Positions 33,356-42,913 of a DNA stretch of 64,000 nucleotides are shown in pieces. The DNA lies in assembly GCA_023362775.1 (NCBI GenBank), contig JALMGJ010000008.1:20785001-20849000 (forward strand), in the 5' to 3' direction. The stretch comes from Charina bottae. Lineage: Eukaryota > Chordata > Lepidosauria > Squamata > Charinaidae. The position numbers and the translations under genes were made by a program. Under the pieces are notes generated by a model. It ran no database searches. It was not told where the DNA came from and saw only the letters and a program-made list of their open reading frames with translations. Within the stretch, counting starts at the first letter, position 1. The number at the start of each line of letters is the position of its first letter.

Positions 33356-34760
33356 TTCCTCCCTTTTTGTTTTTAATGGAAAAATGCTTTTTTCCTAGCT
33401 TAGAGACTGGGTGGAGTGTTAACAGTCTCGCAGGTTTCCCTTCAGTGTGGGTAACCACAGTCAGCCCTTTGAGGGAGGACAAAACAATTTTACGAACCAA
33501 AGGAACAATGCAGGGTAGAACAGCAAGTGCAGTTAGGCCACAGACAAAAATAAACACAAGTTGCTTGACACAGGCTGCCCCTGGGATCCATGAGAAAAGT
33601 TGGCCTGAGTCTGTGTCCCAGGAAGCCTGGGCACCCAGCCGGGTGGCCTGGTCTTTTAAGTCCTGGACAGCTTCCCTGACTAAGCCAGATTTATTCATAA
33701 AGAAACAGCATTCTTCATGGAGGAAGGCACAGAGGCCCCCCTTTTCAGCAGTGATAAGGTTCAAGCCTCGTCGATTTTGCATAACTACAGATGCCAAAGA
33801 ATCCAGCTGGTCCTGGACATTTGCGAGGCTTTGCGCAATCTTATTCAAGCTATCTTGGAATTCTTGCGATAGCTGATGGAATCTTACCTCGGCATCAGCA
33901 ATGCCGGCTACTCCGGTGGTAACGCCGGCTGTCACCCCTAGGGCAACTAGGAGGGGAATGAGAAAGATGGCACGCTTCTGTACATGAGAAGTAAGTGGTA
34001 CAGGAGGTGTTTCCCCCTTGGGAAGGATAGAGATTTGAGGTAGAAGATGGACAAGAGAGCAAGTGCCTGTCCAGTTAGCATGTAAACAGAGATAGGCGTT
34101 AGTTCCACAGAGGAAAAACATACCCTGTTCAAGGCAGATGCCTAAGTCAATAGAAAAGATAGGTTTCTCCCTTTTCCATGGGTTCCAAACCCCGATTGAC
34201 CCTGCTAGGAACATTCCCGTAAGTGGCTGCAGGGAGGTGGTGTTGAGATGGGGTGGACCTTTGACTAAGGGAATAGAGGGAAAGACAAAATAGTCAGAAG
34301 CATTCCCTTTTGCGTAGGGCAATGGAGCAAAAGAAATATCTTCGCCATCTCGCAGGCCAAGCCAAGCTGGCATTGAGCCTTTGGTATCAGTGGGTAGCCC
34401 AAGCCATAGAGGAAGCAGAGGTCCCTGTGGAGAGGCAGCTAACAGAAGCTTCGCTGCCAAATTACATGCGGGTCCCTCCTTCTCTTCCCCAGAGATAGAG
34501 ACTGTGGGTCGGGCAGAAAATGTTACTTTGCCTCGGTATCTTCCAGCAGCAGCTGAAAACAATGGAGGCCTTATGTGAAAATCCTCAAATGTATCAGAGG
34601 CAGTGATGACGACCTTCGCTAGGCATTGATGTTGTTGGAGTTTTCCCAGCCTAACCCCTCCCTTGGGTTGCGTTCTAGTAACACACAAAGGAGCAGAGCC
34701 AATTAAGGGGACCAGAGACGCCACTGGGCTAAAGATAGGGATAGATGGATTCATCCCCAA
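33297..34760 (-). CDS. env: Proviral env (surface C-terminal part and transmembrane subunit)
   Basis: Env binds and fuses with the host cell membrane. This 487-codon open frame has cysteine- and proline-rich surface-subunit sequence (residues 1-263), a QKR cleavage site at 261-263 followed by a hydrophobic fusion peptide, and a heptad-like helix (300-325). It also has the CX6CC disulfide motif of gammaretroviral transmembrane subunits (C344, C351-C352), preceded by the conserved region often called immunosuppressive, and a membrane span at about 399-421. The last ~19 codons run through the polypurine tract into the LTR. The N-terminal signal peptide part lies upstream in another frame (35053-34844), so the gene is broken once. 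The true start is not in this frame. Confidence 0.9.
   Translation of the reverse strand: MGMNPSIPIFSPVASLVPLIGSAPLCVTRTQPKGGVRLGKLQQHQCLAKVVITASDTFEDFHIRPPLFSAAAGRYRGKVTFSARPTVSISGEEKEGPACNLAAKLLLAASPQGPLLPLWLGLPTDTKGSMPAWLGLRDGEDISFAPLPYAKGNASDYFVFPSIPLVKGPPHLNTTSLQPLTGMFLAGSIGVWNPWKREKPIFSIDLGICLEQGMFFLCGTNAYLCLHANWTGTCSLVHLLPQISILPKGETPPVPLTSHVQKRAIFLIPLLVALGVTAGVTTGVAGIADAEVRFHQLSQEFQDSLNKIAQSLANVQDQLDSLASVVMQNRRGLNLITAEKGGLCAFLHEECCFFMNKSGLVREAVQDLKDQATRLGAQASWDTDSGQLFSWIPGAACVKQLVFIFVCGLTALAVLPCIVPLVRKIVLSSLKGLTVVTHTEGKPARLLTLHPVSKLGKKHFSIKNKKGGMLGSEKPWATDLGLENTLL
33356..33374 (-). promoter_or_regulatory. Polypurine tract of the provirus
   Basis: On the minus strand AAAAACAAAAAGGGAGGAA directly precedes the 3' LTR, the normal place for plus-strand DNA priming. 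Confidence 0.85.
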
Positions 34761-34843
34761 GGTTTTAAGCCATGACTCAAAATCTGAGTACAGGTGGCTA
34801 TCTGGATGTTCCCCTTCCTTAAAGGCAGGAGAAGTTTTGTGGT

Positions 34844-35053
34844 TTAAGACAGTTCTAGAACTGGCCCAAACACGGGGGCTGGCTGGAATGGCTTCTGTAA
34901 TTTGTAAGTAAAGGTAAGGGTCTGCTCAATGTAATCAGGGCTAGTGGGCTTGCGTGTGAGGGTACGGTGGGCGAGGGGGTGTGCCAGAATTGTATAGACC
35001 CCTAGGAGCCCCAGAAGAAAAGGTTTAGAATTTTTAAAGGAGCACATGTTCAT
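34844..35053 (-). pseudogene. env: Proviral env N-terminal part with signal peptide, frameshifted
   Basis: The ATG at 35053 opens a frame with a hydrophobic signal-peptide core (FLLGLLGVYTILA) and about 45 further residues, ending in a stop at 34844. The main env frame continues from about there in a different register. Position and content fit the beginning of Env, so one indel separates the two. I describe the break only. Confidence 0.7.
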
Positions 35054-35249
35054 TTTCCTCACCAGGTACTCCCCCTCTTCCCCCCCTTTTTATTTTTACT
35101 AATCAGAAAAGAGGCAGAGAGGAGAGGCAGGGAGAAGTAATCAGGAAAAATACTTGGCAGCTTTTGTCCAGTAGCAGCTGTTATCTGTGGTTGCCTGGTC
35201 CGGCGTCTGTGGTATTCAGCCTGAAAGAGAGCTTAGCAAAAAAGCTTTG

Positions 35250-36080
35250 CAACCTACATTAAAACAACATTGGCAACCACAGTGAAATGATGATCTGAGA
35301 TGTCCTCCTGGGTATAGTCTTCACCTGTGTTCCCGTCTGCCTCCGGAGAGACGGGAAGCAGAGGGGTTGTGTAGTCCTGAAGATCTTCGTCTGTGTCTCC
35401 ACCCACTTCCGGTGGGGCAGAGAGCAGAGAGCCTTGTTTTTCGGAATTTTCCTCTGTGCCACTGTTCTCTCCCGGTGGAACAGTGGGCAGAGAGCTGGCG
35501 ATGAGGGAGTCAAGGTCATCAGGGGATTGTATGTGGAAGAGTTTAATTTTGAGTGCGGTAAGGGCTTTGCTTTGCCAGGCAGCTGGAGAACAGATCACTT
35601 TGTTGAATCTGGAAGCCTGGACCCAGGCTTGGATACCTTCGACTTTTACAGCTGTGGTGGTGGTGAGCAGGTTCGGTGACCAGCGTGGCTCGGTGCAGAG
35701 TGGGCTAAGTTCTTATACCCGGACCCATGAACCGATCTCAGCAAGGGGGTGGCTGGTCTGGAGCTGGAGGCAAAGTGTTTCTGCCCTGTTTGGAGATAGA
35801 AGGCAAAATACGCGCCAGAAACTGCAAGTACACAGAGAGATGAAGTTCTCTCTCCTTGGCAGAAGTGACTGGATAGGCAACAAACAGGTGGCCATACATC
35901 ATTGGAAAGGGAGACAGTCCTAGTTTTCTCCCTGGCATGGCGTGAATAAGGGTGAGTGCCAGAGGTAGGACTTTGGGTCAGGGAAGATTGGTGTCCTGGC
36001 ATAATTTGACTAGGTGATCTTTTAGGGTCCTGTTTTTATTTGGCAGACCTCAGTGGAATTGGGCACCGGTTGGTGTACCT
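35250..36080 (-). pseudogene. pol: Proviral pol remnant: end of integrase
   Basis: Fragments in all three minus frames match the end of a gammaretroviral integrase: NRTLKDHL near 36040-36010, KLGLSPF then MMYG near 35925-35895, then a decayed GPY/F-type C-terminal domain, and the tail AAWQSKALTALKIKLF near 35580. Stops and frameshifts occur every 50-100 bp. Integrase inserts viral DNA; this piece cannot. Reverse transcriptase, RNase H and the first integrase residues were not found. The last 114 codons (35598-35254) are open and acidic. Confidence 0.75.
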
Positions 36081-36362
36081 GCCAAGATTGGCGTTCCTGC
36101 AGAAAGGTTGATAAGAACAAAACTTACGCAGACAACTGCTAGATTGGCTCAGTGATGTATGCCTGAGCGCAGAAAAATCAGTAGCTTTGAAAAAGCCAAA
36201 ACCAAAAGCCAAAAACAAAAACAATAAAAACAAAACTGCAAGGTTTATGCTTATCTCTAAGCAACCTGGTTGGGAGGGGGATTGCCCTGCAGTTGCGGGT
36301 TATTGGTTTCCCCCTACGCATGCAGTCACCACATCAGCAACGTCTGATGTGTTAAATAAAGC

Positions 36363-36363
36363 G

Positions 36364-36398
<35 letters not shown>

Positions 36399-36424
36399 AC
36401 AAACAAACAAACAAACAAACAAAC
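36363..36424. repeat. (TA)n then (AAAC)n simple repeats inside the provirus
   Basis: About 14 TA units and 7 AAAC units. Not expected in a retrovirus; suggests replacement or insertion in the deleted gag-pol part. Confidence 0.9.
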
Positions 36425-38144
36425 TATTGGGACTTAGCATTGTGACCAACAGGCAAAGAATTTAAAAAACCATGCTAAATATCCCAAATAAGTGAAGGGC
36501 AAGAAAACAAGCACAATCATCTCTGTGACCAAATAGCACAGCCATGTTAAGTAAAAACATTAACACATAACATTGTAAAATGTCCAATTATTTTTCTAAA
36601 ACAAGCCTAAAAGGCATTGGCACAATGTATTTTAATGTGTAGACTGCTTGTGCAATAAAAATTTTCCAAAAAGACACAAAACAAAACCATCAGATAGACT
36701 ATGCCAATCCATGGAGGCTCTATTATAGCAAAAATTTTCAAAAAAGGAAAAATTTCTTCTTTCTTTCTGCTATTCACACACCACACAGTTCAATGAACTG
36801 AAAACACACACACACACAAACACACAGTCATAAGTTAAGACTCAGTTAAGATTTTAATGAAGGGGTTCAAAGTTTAGCTGGTTTATTACAAACTCCTTGT
36901 GCATCAGAAAATCCTTGCCTTTTTCCCTGTCTCCTCGCCCATCTTCCGGAAAATTCCCATTTCTATCTACATGCTTACTTAAGGCATTTTCTCACAAGGC
37001 ATTTCCATATTCTTCTCACTCTCTCCTCTTCCCTAGTGTTTGTCTTTGTCAGGGAGGCAGAGCCCGTGTGGGCTATTTTCTCCCCCCCCCCTCTCCTTTT
37101 CACTCTCTCTTTCTCTGTCTCTTTCCTTCCTCCCCCTTGTCTTCCCACTTTCTGTTTCTTTCTCCCCCTTGTCTTTCCCCCACAAGCATTTGAGTAGCAG
37201 ACAGAAGGCAATCATTGGAAGGTGGAAAGGCAGAGCCTAGATAGTTACGCACACACATGCAGGAAAAACACCTTTTAACTTGTAATATGCATTCAAACCA
37301 TACAGAGTACAAGTTAGAAGAGACACTTAAAAATGAGTGAACGAAGCTGTTGACTGGCAAATCTTGCCATAAAGTTAAACAGACAAGAGTCAGGAGACAG
37401 CTGAACAATGGGGAGGGGAGAAGGCTTTCGTACTTACTTCCCAAGCATTCCAAAGGGACAGACCCACACAATTTCACACCTTTGCTTTATAACTTAACTC
37501 ACACATTTAAACAGAGGACAAACAGAATGAGGCATTTAAAGCTGCCCCTTTTTGAGATAGCTGGTGGTGAGTTTTGCAATTATCTCTAGACTTCTGGGAC
37601 CTTTAATTTCACTTTGTTAGCAGGGGTTGAGAGACGCCATCCTCCTCCCCCTCCTCTGTTGGTGGTGGGAGGGAGGTGCGGCTAAGAGCAGCTTGTAGGG
37701 ACAAAAATGCCACTTTGTTTCAGTAAATCTGCTCAGCTAGTGAGATTAATAAACATTCTGACATAAATCTGTTGTTCTTCTCTCTCTTGGCCCGCCAGAA
37801 AGTTTGGAAAAAAACTTTAAGATACTCAGGGTCCAGTGACCCATCTAGTGGCTAATTTCTTCTGCAAATGGGCGGGTAAAAGGGTCAAAAATTTTGAAAA
37901 CAGTCTTAAGTATTCCGGATCTAGGGATCCGTCTGGTGGTCAGGTCATTCCATGAAGGGGTGGGTAAAGGGGCCAAATCTCTGCGCAGAAGGCCCGGAGT
38001 TTAGATTTCATTGGAGATATGCAAGTCGCAGCTGGTTTAAGTAAACTCCAATGTTTCAAAACACAACGGGAGAGGAGTGGGACTTCCCTTATTCCCTGCC
38101 CTCGTCGATGGGTTAGTCTTCGCATGGCTATGACAATTTCCCAT
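36425..38144 (-). pseudogene. gag: Proviral gag remnant
   Basis: The minus-strand ATG at 38144 gives MGNCHSHAKTNPS, a start with Gly2 suited to N-myristoylation as in matrix proteins, then stops after about 35 codons. Downstream only fragments are seen. A purine-rich segment (37190-37040 on the minus strand) encodes Lys/Arg/Glu-rich peptide like the charged helix near the end of gammaretroviral capsid. Two degenerate ~95-bp repeats lie at 37801-37990. Everything between about 36425 and 36900 is AT-rich and unrecognised. Confidence 0.55.
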
Positions 38145-38232
38145 GCCCGGCAGCAGAAAGCTAAAAGGGGACAGTCCAGGATACAGTGTGTGTGAGGGGA
38201 GCGAGTCAGATTCTCTTTTGCCAGGAACAGAG

Positions 38233-38440
38233 CCTCCAGCAGACGCTGGACTTAGCCGGTAGCAAATTTAAGGTTCGCTATTGTTGAACCTCCAGCAGGC
38301 GCTGGACTTGCTGTGCGGATAAATTTAAGGTCGTGCTCCCCCGCAACCTCCCAGCAGGCGCTGGCGTAACTTTAAAGGTCGCTATTGGACAGCCTCCCAG
38401 CAGACGCTGGCGTAACTTTAAAGGTTGTCTCTCTGAGTTC
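38233..38440. repeat. Four degenerate tandem repeats in the proviral leader
   Basis: CCTCC(C)AGCAGRCGCTGG occurs at 38233, 38289, 38347 and 38393, each followed about 30 bp later by AA(A/C)TTTAA(A)GGT. They lie between the primer site and the gag start, where packaging signals normally reside. Confidence 0.85.
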
Positions 38441-39475
38441 TGCAGATGGTTCGCTCTTGGGGAGGGAGGGTCCGCCGGAAGGGGCCTTTCCAGGAAGCGT
38501 CGTCGGGAGACTTGCCAGGTCCCCAGACACCGCAGCCCGAAGGCTTGCCTAGGGCGGGGGAGAGAGTTGTTCTCACTCGAGGAAGGGGCGTCCCAGGGAG
38601 CGTTGCCGCAAGACTTGCCGGGTCTTTTTGGCGTCACCGCCCGGGGCGCACCTTGAAGTGGGGGATAGTTTGGGTTTCGTTCCACAGAGGACGAGGTCGA
38701 ACCCTCAACCCCGATAATCTCTCTGGGCAGAGGAAGGCTTTGGGTGTCTGCTGTCACAATGCAACCAGCAGAGGAAGAAACGGGGAAACGGCCACTCCGG
38801 CCACCAAGGGTCCACTGGACCCGCAGGAACTCTCAGGATTTTCTTCAGTCCTATAGGGGCCCTCTGCCTCCTAGCCCGACCGGGACGTGCACCTGTCCTC
38901 CCTCTACGAGCTCCTGCACCAAGACCAAGCTAGCTTCTTCAGAGTTTCCGGCTCTCTCTAGCCCTCTGGTATTTCAATACGGAGTTTTCATTAGGGATCA
39001 TCAGACATTCGTTCCAAACGCACGACCAATGCCGACCCAGCTAGCCGAAACTCAGTCTAGATGCCCAATTAAGTCGGGCTTCTGGGAACTGCGACAAGGA
39101 TCTCCCTGGGACCCCAAAGGGTCCCCACAAACGCTTTGTGGCTACCCCCTTGTGAGGAAAAAAGCCACAGCTCAAGTACACACATGCACGCACACACTCC
39201 CCCCCTAAGAAAAGTCGTACTCACCAACGTTGGCGATTCTTTTGCAGTCCTGACTTCTCAGTCCTGACAAGGGGTCCGTTTTCAAAGTCTCGGTTGCAGG
39301 CAATTTAGGGTTCTTTTTCTGTACAGAGTCTGGCAGCTGAGAGGCAGGAAAAAACCACCGGAAAAAACACAGGTCCGGGAGCGCTCGTGGTGTTGCCTTA
39401 CCTCAAAGCTGCTTTTCCCTGACAGGCTGGTTCAGAGAGTCTGCTTCCCTTTTAGGGGGATCACAGGTACTCCCC

Positions 39476-39495
39476 GATTCCCGGCCAACGCACCA
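39476..39495 (-). promoter_or_regulatory. Primer-binding site for tRNA-Gly
   Basis: The + strand GATTCCCGGCCAACGCACCA equals the 3' end of vertebrate tRNA-Gly(UCC) including CCA, as I recall it. The minus strand is therefore the primer site, 2 bp from the 5' LTR at 39498. A proline or other primer is more usual for gammaretroviruses. Confidence 0.85.
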
Positions 39496-39497
39496 AA

Positions 39498-40374
39498 TGT
39501 TATGCATCAAAAACTTACCATGCACTTTCCAAAGGAGCCAAATTACAACAGAGACTTTGGGAACGGAGATCAGCAAGATTTATTTGGCCAAGCAAAGGTT
39601 GCCGGATGGCTATCCTACAGATACCACGCGCAGGTGATCTCTGAGTGGAAAAGCCATCCAGAGTTCAGGAGTGCACAAGCTTTTATACAGCAAATACAAA
39701 CAGGAAATGAGGATGATGATGGTATGCCCATATGTGGGTGAGGTTTCTGATGACCATTCCCTGGGATTGGTTGGTTTTTGGGGACCAGGGTCCCTCCCAG
39801 AGCCGAAGGGTTCTGGGACTCACCAGGTCAAGGGGGTGACGTGGGTCATCAACATAGTTACAAAGAGATGGGCCTGTGAACATTCACACCAATTGTTCTA
39901 TGGGTTCATCCTGGAGGCCACAGATTAATACTTGCATCTTATACAGATAAGAGTAACTGTTTAGGAACATTTGGATAATACAAGCAAAGTAAGTTACAAG
40001 AGGTCAAAATCATAAAATCACATCTTTGCACATTTACATCCTAGGAGGGAAATAAAGGGTTTACTACAGAAAAGCCAGGTAAACATGTTAGCTTGTCTCA
40101 GGAAGGGGGTGCTGACTGGATGGGTGGTCCCAGGCTGGTATGCATTCTAAAGAGAGGTAGAATTACTTTGTAGCACCTAATATTGCTATGCAGAATTCTT
40201 TGGGGCTTTGCTGAGGCAAAGCCCCTCTCAGGGTCATCCCTGGGTTAACACTCTTTTGGTTCAAGCGTAATCTTTGGTTCAGTGGAGTTCTAGCAGCGTT
40301 GCATTATGGGAAACACTAGAGCAGGGTGTTTTCCAGGCCAAGGTCTGTGGCCCATGGTTTCTCAGATCCTAACA
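39498..40374 (-). mobile_element. 5' LTR of the provirus
   Basis: Same 877-bp sequence as 32479-33355, offset by exactly 7019 bp. TATA box at 39689-39680 and AATAAA at 39594-39589 on the minus strand. It would drive transcription leftward, away from PDE5A. Confidence 0.95.
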
Positions 40375-40378
40375 TTAC

Positions 40379-41190
40379 AAACTTGGTACAGAATAAATCT
40401 CCATCAACTTTTAAAAAAAATAATGATATAAATTCTGAATAATGAAAGAAAGAGATTGCAATTCTATTTTCTGCCACTAAAACCAATGGTACTTCAGTTG
40501 TGTATTTGATCCAATGAAGTACTTACACTACACAAAATCCTCTGCTTTCAAAAAATAATTTTTCTTCTTTATGCTTGCCCTCCCTTATACTATTGTTCTA
40601 GGACTTCCTATCAGGATAAAGCATTTGAAAGCCAACTGTGTAAGGAGAATATTTGAGAAGGGAGAAATTGCAAAATGGTGAACTTAAGAGGAGTCATACA
40701 TCTTCCACCGGATTTGCTTGTGCATTCTATGCATTACTGTAAATCCAATTTGGACATTATAATCAGAAAACATTAAAAGGGGAAAGATCATTCTGATTCA
40801 TATCTGCTGCTTGTTAAAAAAGAAAAGCAAAGCCAACAGCATTATGCAGTTCTTGACATAGTCCCAAGCACTCTGGGTTTCAGTTAGAAAATGTGTGAAA
40901 AAATTGGTTAATAATTTAAATCACAACAGATTGAATAAAGAATAAAGAAGTGGGCAGTGTAGTTTTCCTGTATTTACCAGATGGCATGTTCCTGATGCTG
41001 GCAGATAGGATGGAGTTTTATTTTGTTTTATTCATCTCTTTAAATAGCTGCAAATGAAAAAGATCTTTCATCATTCAATATAAAAGGAAATCAAAGATTG
41101 CCATAGTCATTTGTTATGAGCAGCTTTAGCTTGCCCTCCCAAATGAATATTTAACAACCCTAAAGGCTTTTTCAAGTCTCTCCTGCAGAT
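40379..41190. other. Intergenic, nothing recognised
   Basis: No supported gene or repeat. Confidence 0.4.
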
Positions 41191-41351
41191 TATGTTTTTT
41201 TAATGGTTTTAATAGTTTTTTTATTGTTTTAATGTTTTTAATGATTCTTTTGGTTATTTTGTTGTATTTTGTTGTGTTTTTAACTTTCCATGCCACTCAG
41301 AGTCACATATGTGAGATGGTCAGCTCTATAAATTTACCAAATAAATAAATA
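41191..41351 (+). mobile_element. L2-type LINE 3' tail
   Basis: T-rich sequence then GCCACTCAGAGTCACATATG, GAGATGGTCAGC and (AAAT)n, a diverged version of the L2 terminus. Confidence 0.65.
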
Positions 41352-41582
41352 AAGGTAGTCCTTGTTTAGTTGCTGCCTCATACAGCAACCGTTTGCAGTT
41401 ACGACAGTGATGAAAAAGTAACTTTGCGACCAATCCTCACATTTACAACCTTCACTAGTCTGTAAAGCAAAGGAAAGCTTTATAGTAAGATCATAAGCAC
41501 AGTTGCAGGTTCACTTAGCAACTGCTTCACTTAACAACTGAGTTGCTGGTCCCAACTGTAGTCACTAAACAAGGACTACCTG
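41352..41582. mobile_element. MITE with AGGTAGTCCTTGTTTAG inverted ends
   Basis: AGGTAGTCCTTGTTTAG at the left and CTAAACAAGGACTACCTG at the right are inverted repeats, followed by TA. It is inserted in the A/T-rich L2 tail. Related to 141-484. Confidence 0.75.
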
Positions 41583-41899
41583 TAAGTCATGGTAGTTGGA
41601 CAAATTTTTTATATATGAATAAGTACATCAACTAAAACAACAACATGTAAATCAAGATATATGTGCTCTAAGAAGGAGGGAACATGAAGGATATAGAGGG
41701 GTGAACAGTCTATTGGTAGTTGAGGTCCCCAGAACATGTTTTAGGTGTCTCAGGGTTTATATTGGGAGGGGCAATAATAAAAAGTGGATAGAGCCACAAT
41801 TATATTTTTCTTTTGTACATACTGTGCTAAGCCTATTTTATAAACCTCAAAATGGGGCAGGGTGCAGGGGGAATACATCATTTGTATTTAAGCACTACT
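41583..41899. other. Intergenic, nothing recognised
   Basis: No supported gene or repeat. Confidence 0.35.
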
Positions 41900-42203
41900 G
41901 CATAACCCAGAGCTTTCCAAACTGTGTCATGACACGTTAGTGTGTTGGCTGCAGTGTCTGGGTGTGTTGAGGCTGCTGCTGCCTCTGAGCCCTGCCAGGA
42001 TTCCGCGCAGGTCCTAGTGCCTGCCTTGTGCCTTGCTGCCTCCAAACCTGCTGTGATTCCGTGCAGGTCCTAGTGCCTGCCTTGTGCCCTGCTGTAAGAG
42101 TGTGTCGCGAAATGATGCCCTGCTGTAAGAGTGTGTCACGAAATGATGCATGTCTAAAAAGTGTGTCACCAACATGAAAAGTTTGGAAAGCTCTGGCATA
42201 ACC
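41900..42203. mobile_element. hAT MITE carrying the 56-bp repeat, perfect 8-bp TSD
   Basis: The element 41908-42195 has ends CAGAGCTTTCCAAACT and AGTTTGGAAAGCTCTG, a 16-bp perfect inverted repeat, flanked by gcataacc at 41900-41907 and 42196-42203. The inside contains just under two units of the 56-bp repeat (about 41990-42090) and a duplicated CTGTAAGAGTGTGTC segment. It is the complete version of the element at 15250-15722. Confidence 0.92.
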
Positions 42204-42670
42204 ACTCAAGAAAAAATGTCAATTTAAGCCAGCTCAATTCTACTAATGAACTGCCTCCAATCAAAGGGTGGCTCTGGGGATACATTGAGACCCCAAAGAT
42301 AGTGCTTAGATTGAAATACTTCAAAAAGGGAAAAGTACTTGCAGGTGCAGGATTACAGGTTTAACTGTCTTACCCATTTTGGAAAAAGAATTTGAGTACA
42401 CAGTCACACACTTCTGGACTCCATATCATGTATAATATTTGCCTTCAAGGAACACCAGACAATGTTTCAACTTGCTCTATTTTATGTCCACCGATTTGCC
42501 AACAATATTTTGATAAATGTTTGAAAAAGATCATAATTGAATAATTTAGAACAAACTTTTCTTCAGAATAGTTGGAAAAAGCAAAAGTCTGGAGGGCTTT
42601 TTGTACAGTAGCATATAGCAGGACAGTATTCTGTCTCCAATCGAAGAGAATATTTGTAGCTCAGGGTTGA
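42204..42670. other. Intergenic, nothing recognised
   Basis: No supported gene or repeat. Confidence 0.35.
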
Positions 42671-42913
42671 ACTGTGGAATCCTTGGTGCTCTCTGAGCCT
42701 TGTTGAGTCAATCAACCAAGTAGCAAACAACAGCCCAATCAAGGAAGTCCTTAGGAGAGAACAACACCTCCACCAACACAAGCAGGACAAGCCATGGTAT
42801 ATAAACAGAGAGCAAGTCCCACTCCCTTTTTGCACTGAAGATGTTGCCTAGCCTGGCAATGAAACGTCTGCAAGGAAACAACAAGGCTCAGCGAGCACCA
42901 AGGACTCCACAGT
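42671..42913. mobile_element. Penelope-like terminal segment with inverted arms
   Basis: A 35-bp arm at 42671-42705 (ACTGTGGAATCCTTGGTGCT...) is repeated in reverse complement at 42879-42913 with about two mismatches. The 173 bp between the arms holds a TATA-like GGTATATAAAC (42797) and a hammerhead-like motif (42835-42868). Inverted terminal repeats and such motifs are known for Penelope-like retroelements; the assignment is inference. Confidence 0.5.
42835..42868 (+). ncRNA. Hammerhead-ribozyme-like motif (copy 2)
   Basis: CTGAAGA (42835-42841), one T, a 6-bp stem (GTTGCC 42843-42848 with GGCAAT 42855-42860, one G-T pair), then GAAACGTC. Same architecture as 5281-5314, with a wholly different stem II sequence. 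GTC after the 2-bp stem III would be the expected cleavage triplet. The extra base before stem II is present here too. Confidence 0.42.

Larger units (their letters stand above)
32475..40378 (-). mobile_element. Gammaretrovirus-like endogenous provirus, defective
   Basis: Two 877-bp LTRs bound 6.1 kb of internal sequence. The 4-bp repeat ttac (32475-32478 and 40375-40378) is the target duplication, and 4 bp is the size made by gammaretroviruses. Reading on the minus strand, the order is 5' LTR, primer site, leader with tandem repeats, gag start, degraded gag, a short 3' piece of pol, env, polypurine tract, 3' LTR. About 1.5-2 kb of gag-pol must be missing for this type of virus. No intact gag or pol frame remains, so it cannot replicate by itself. 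Confidence 0.93.

Noticed and set aside
36897..37193. Ser/Pro/Leu-rich + strand frame
   Set aside because: Antisense of the purine-rich proviral gag region.
38278..38856. Open frames on both strands, 130-160 codons, in the proviral leader
   Set aside because: GC-rich, overlapping in opposite strands and containing the leader repeats; the plausible gag start is further on, at 38144.
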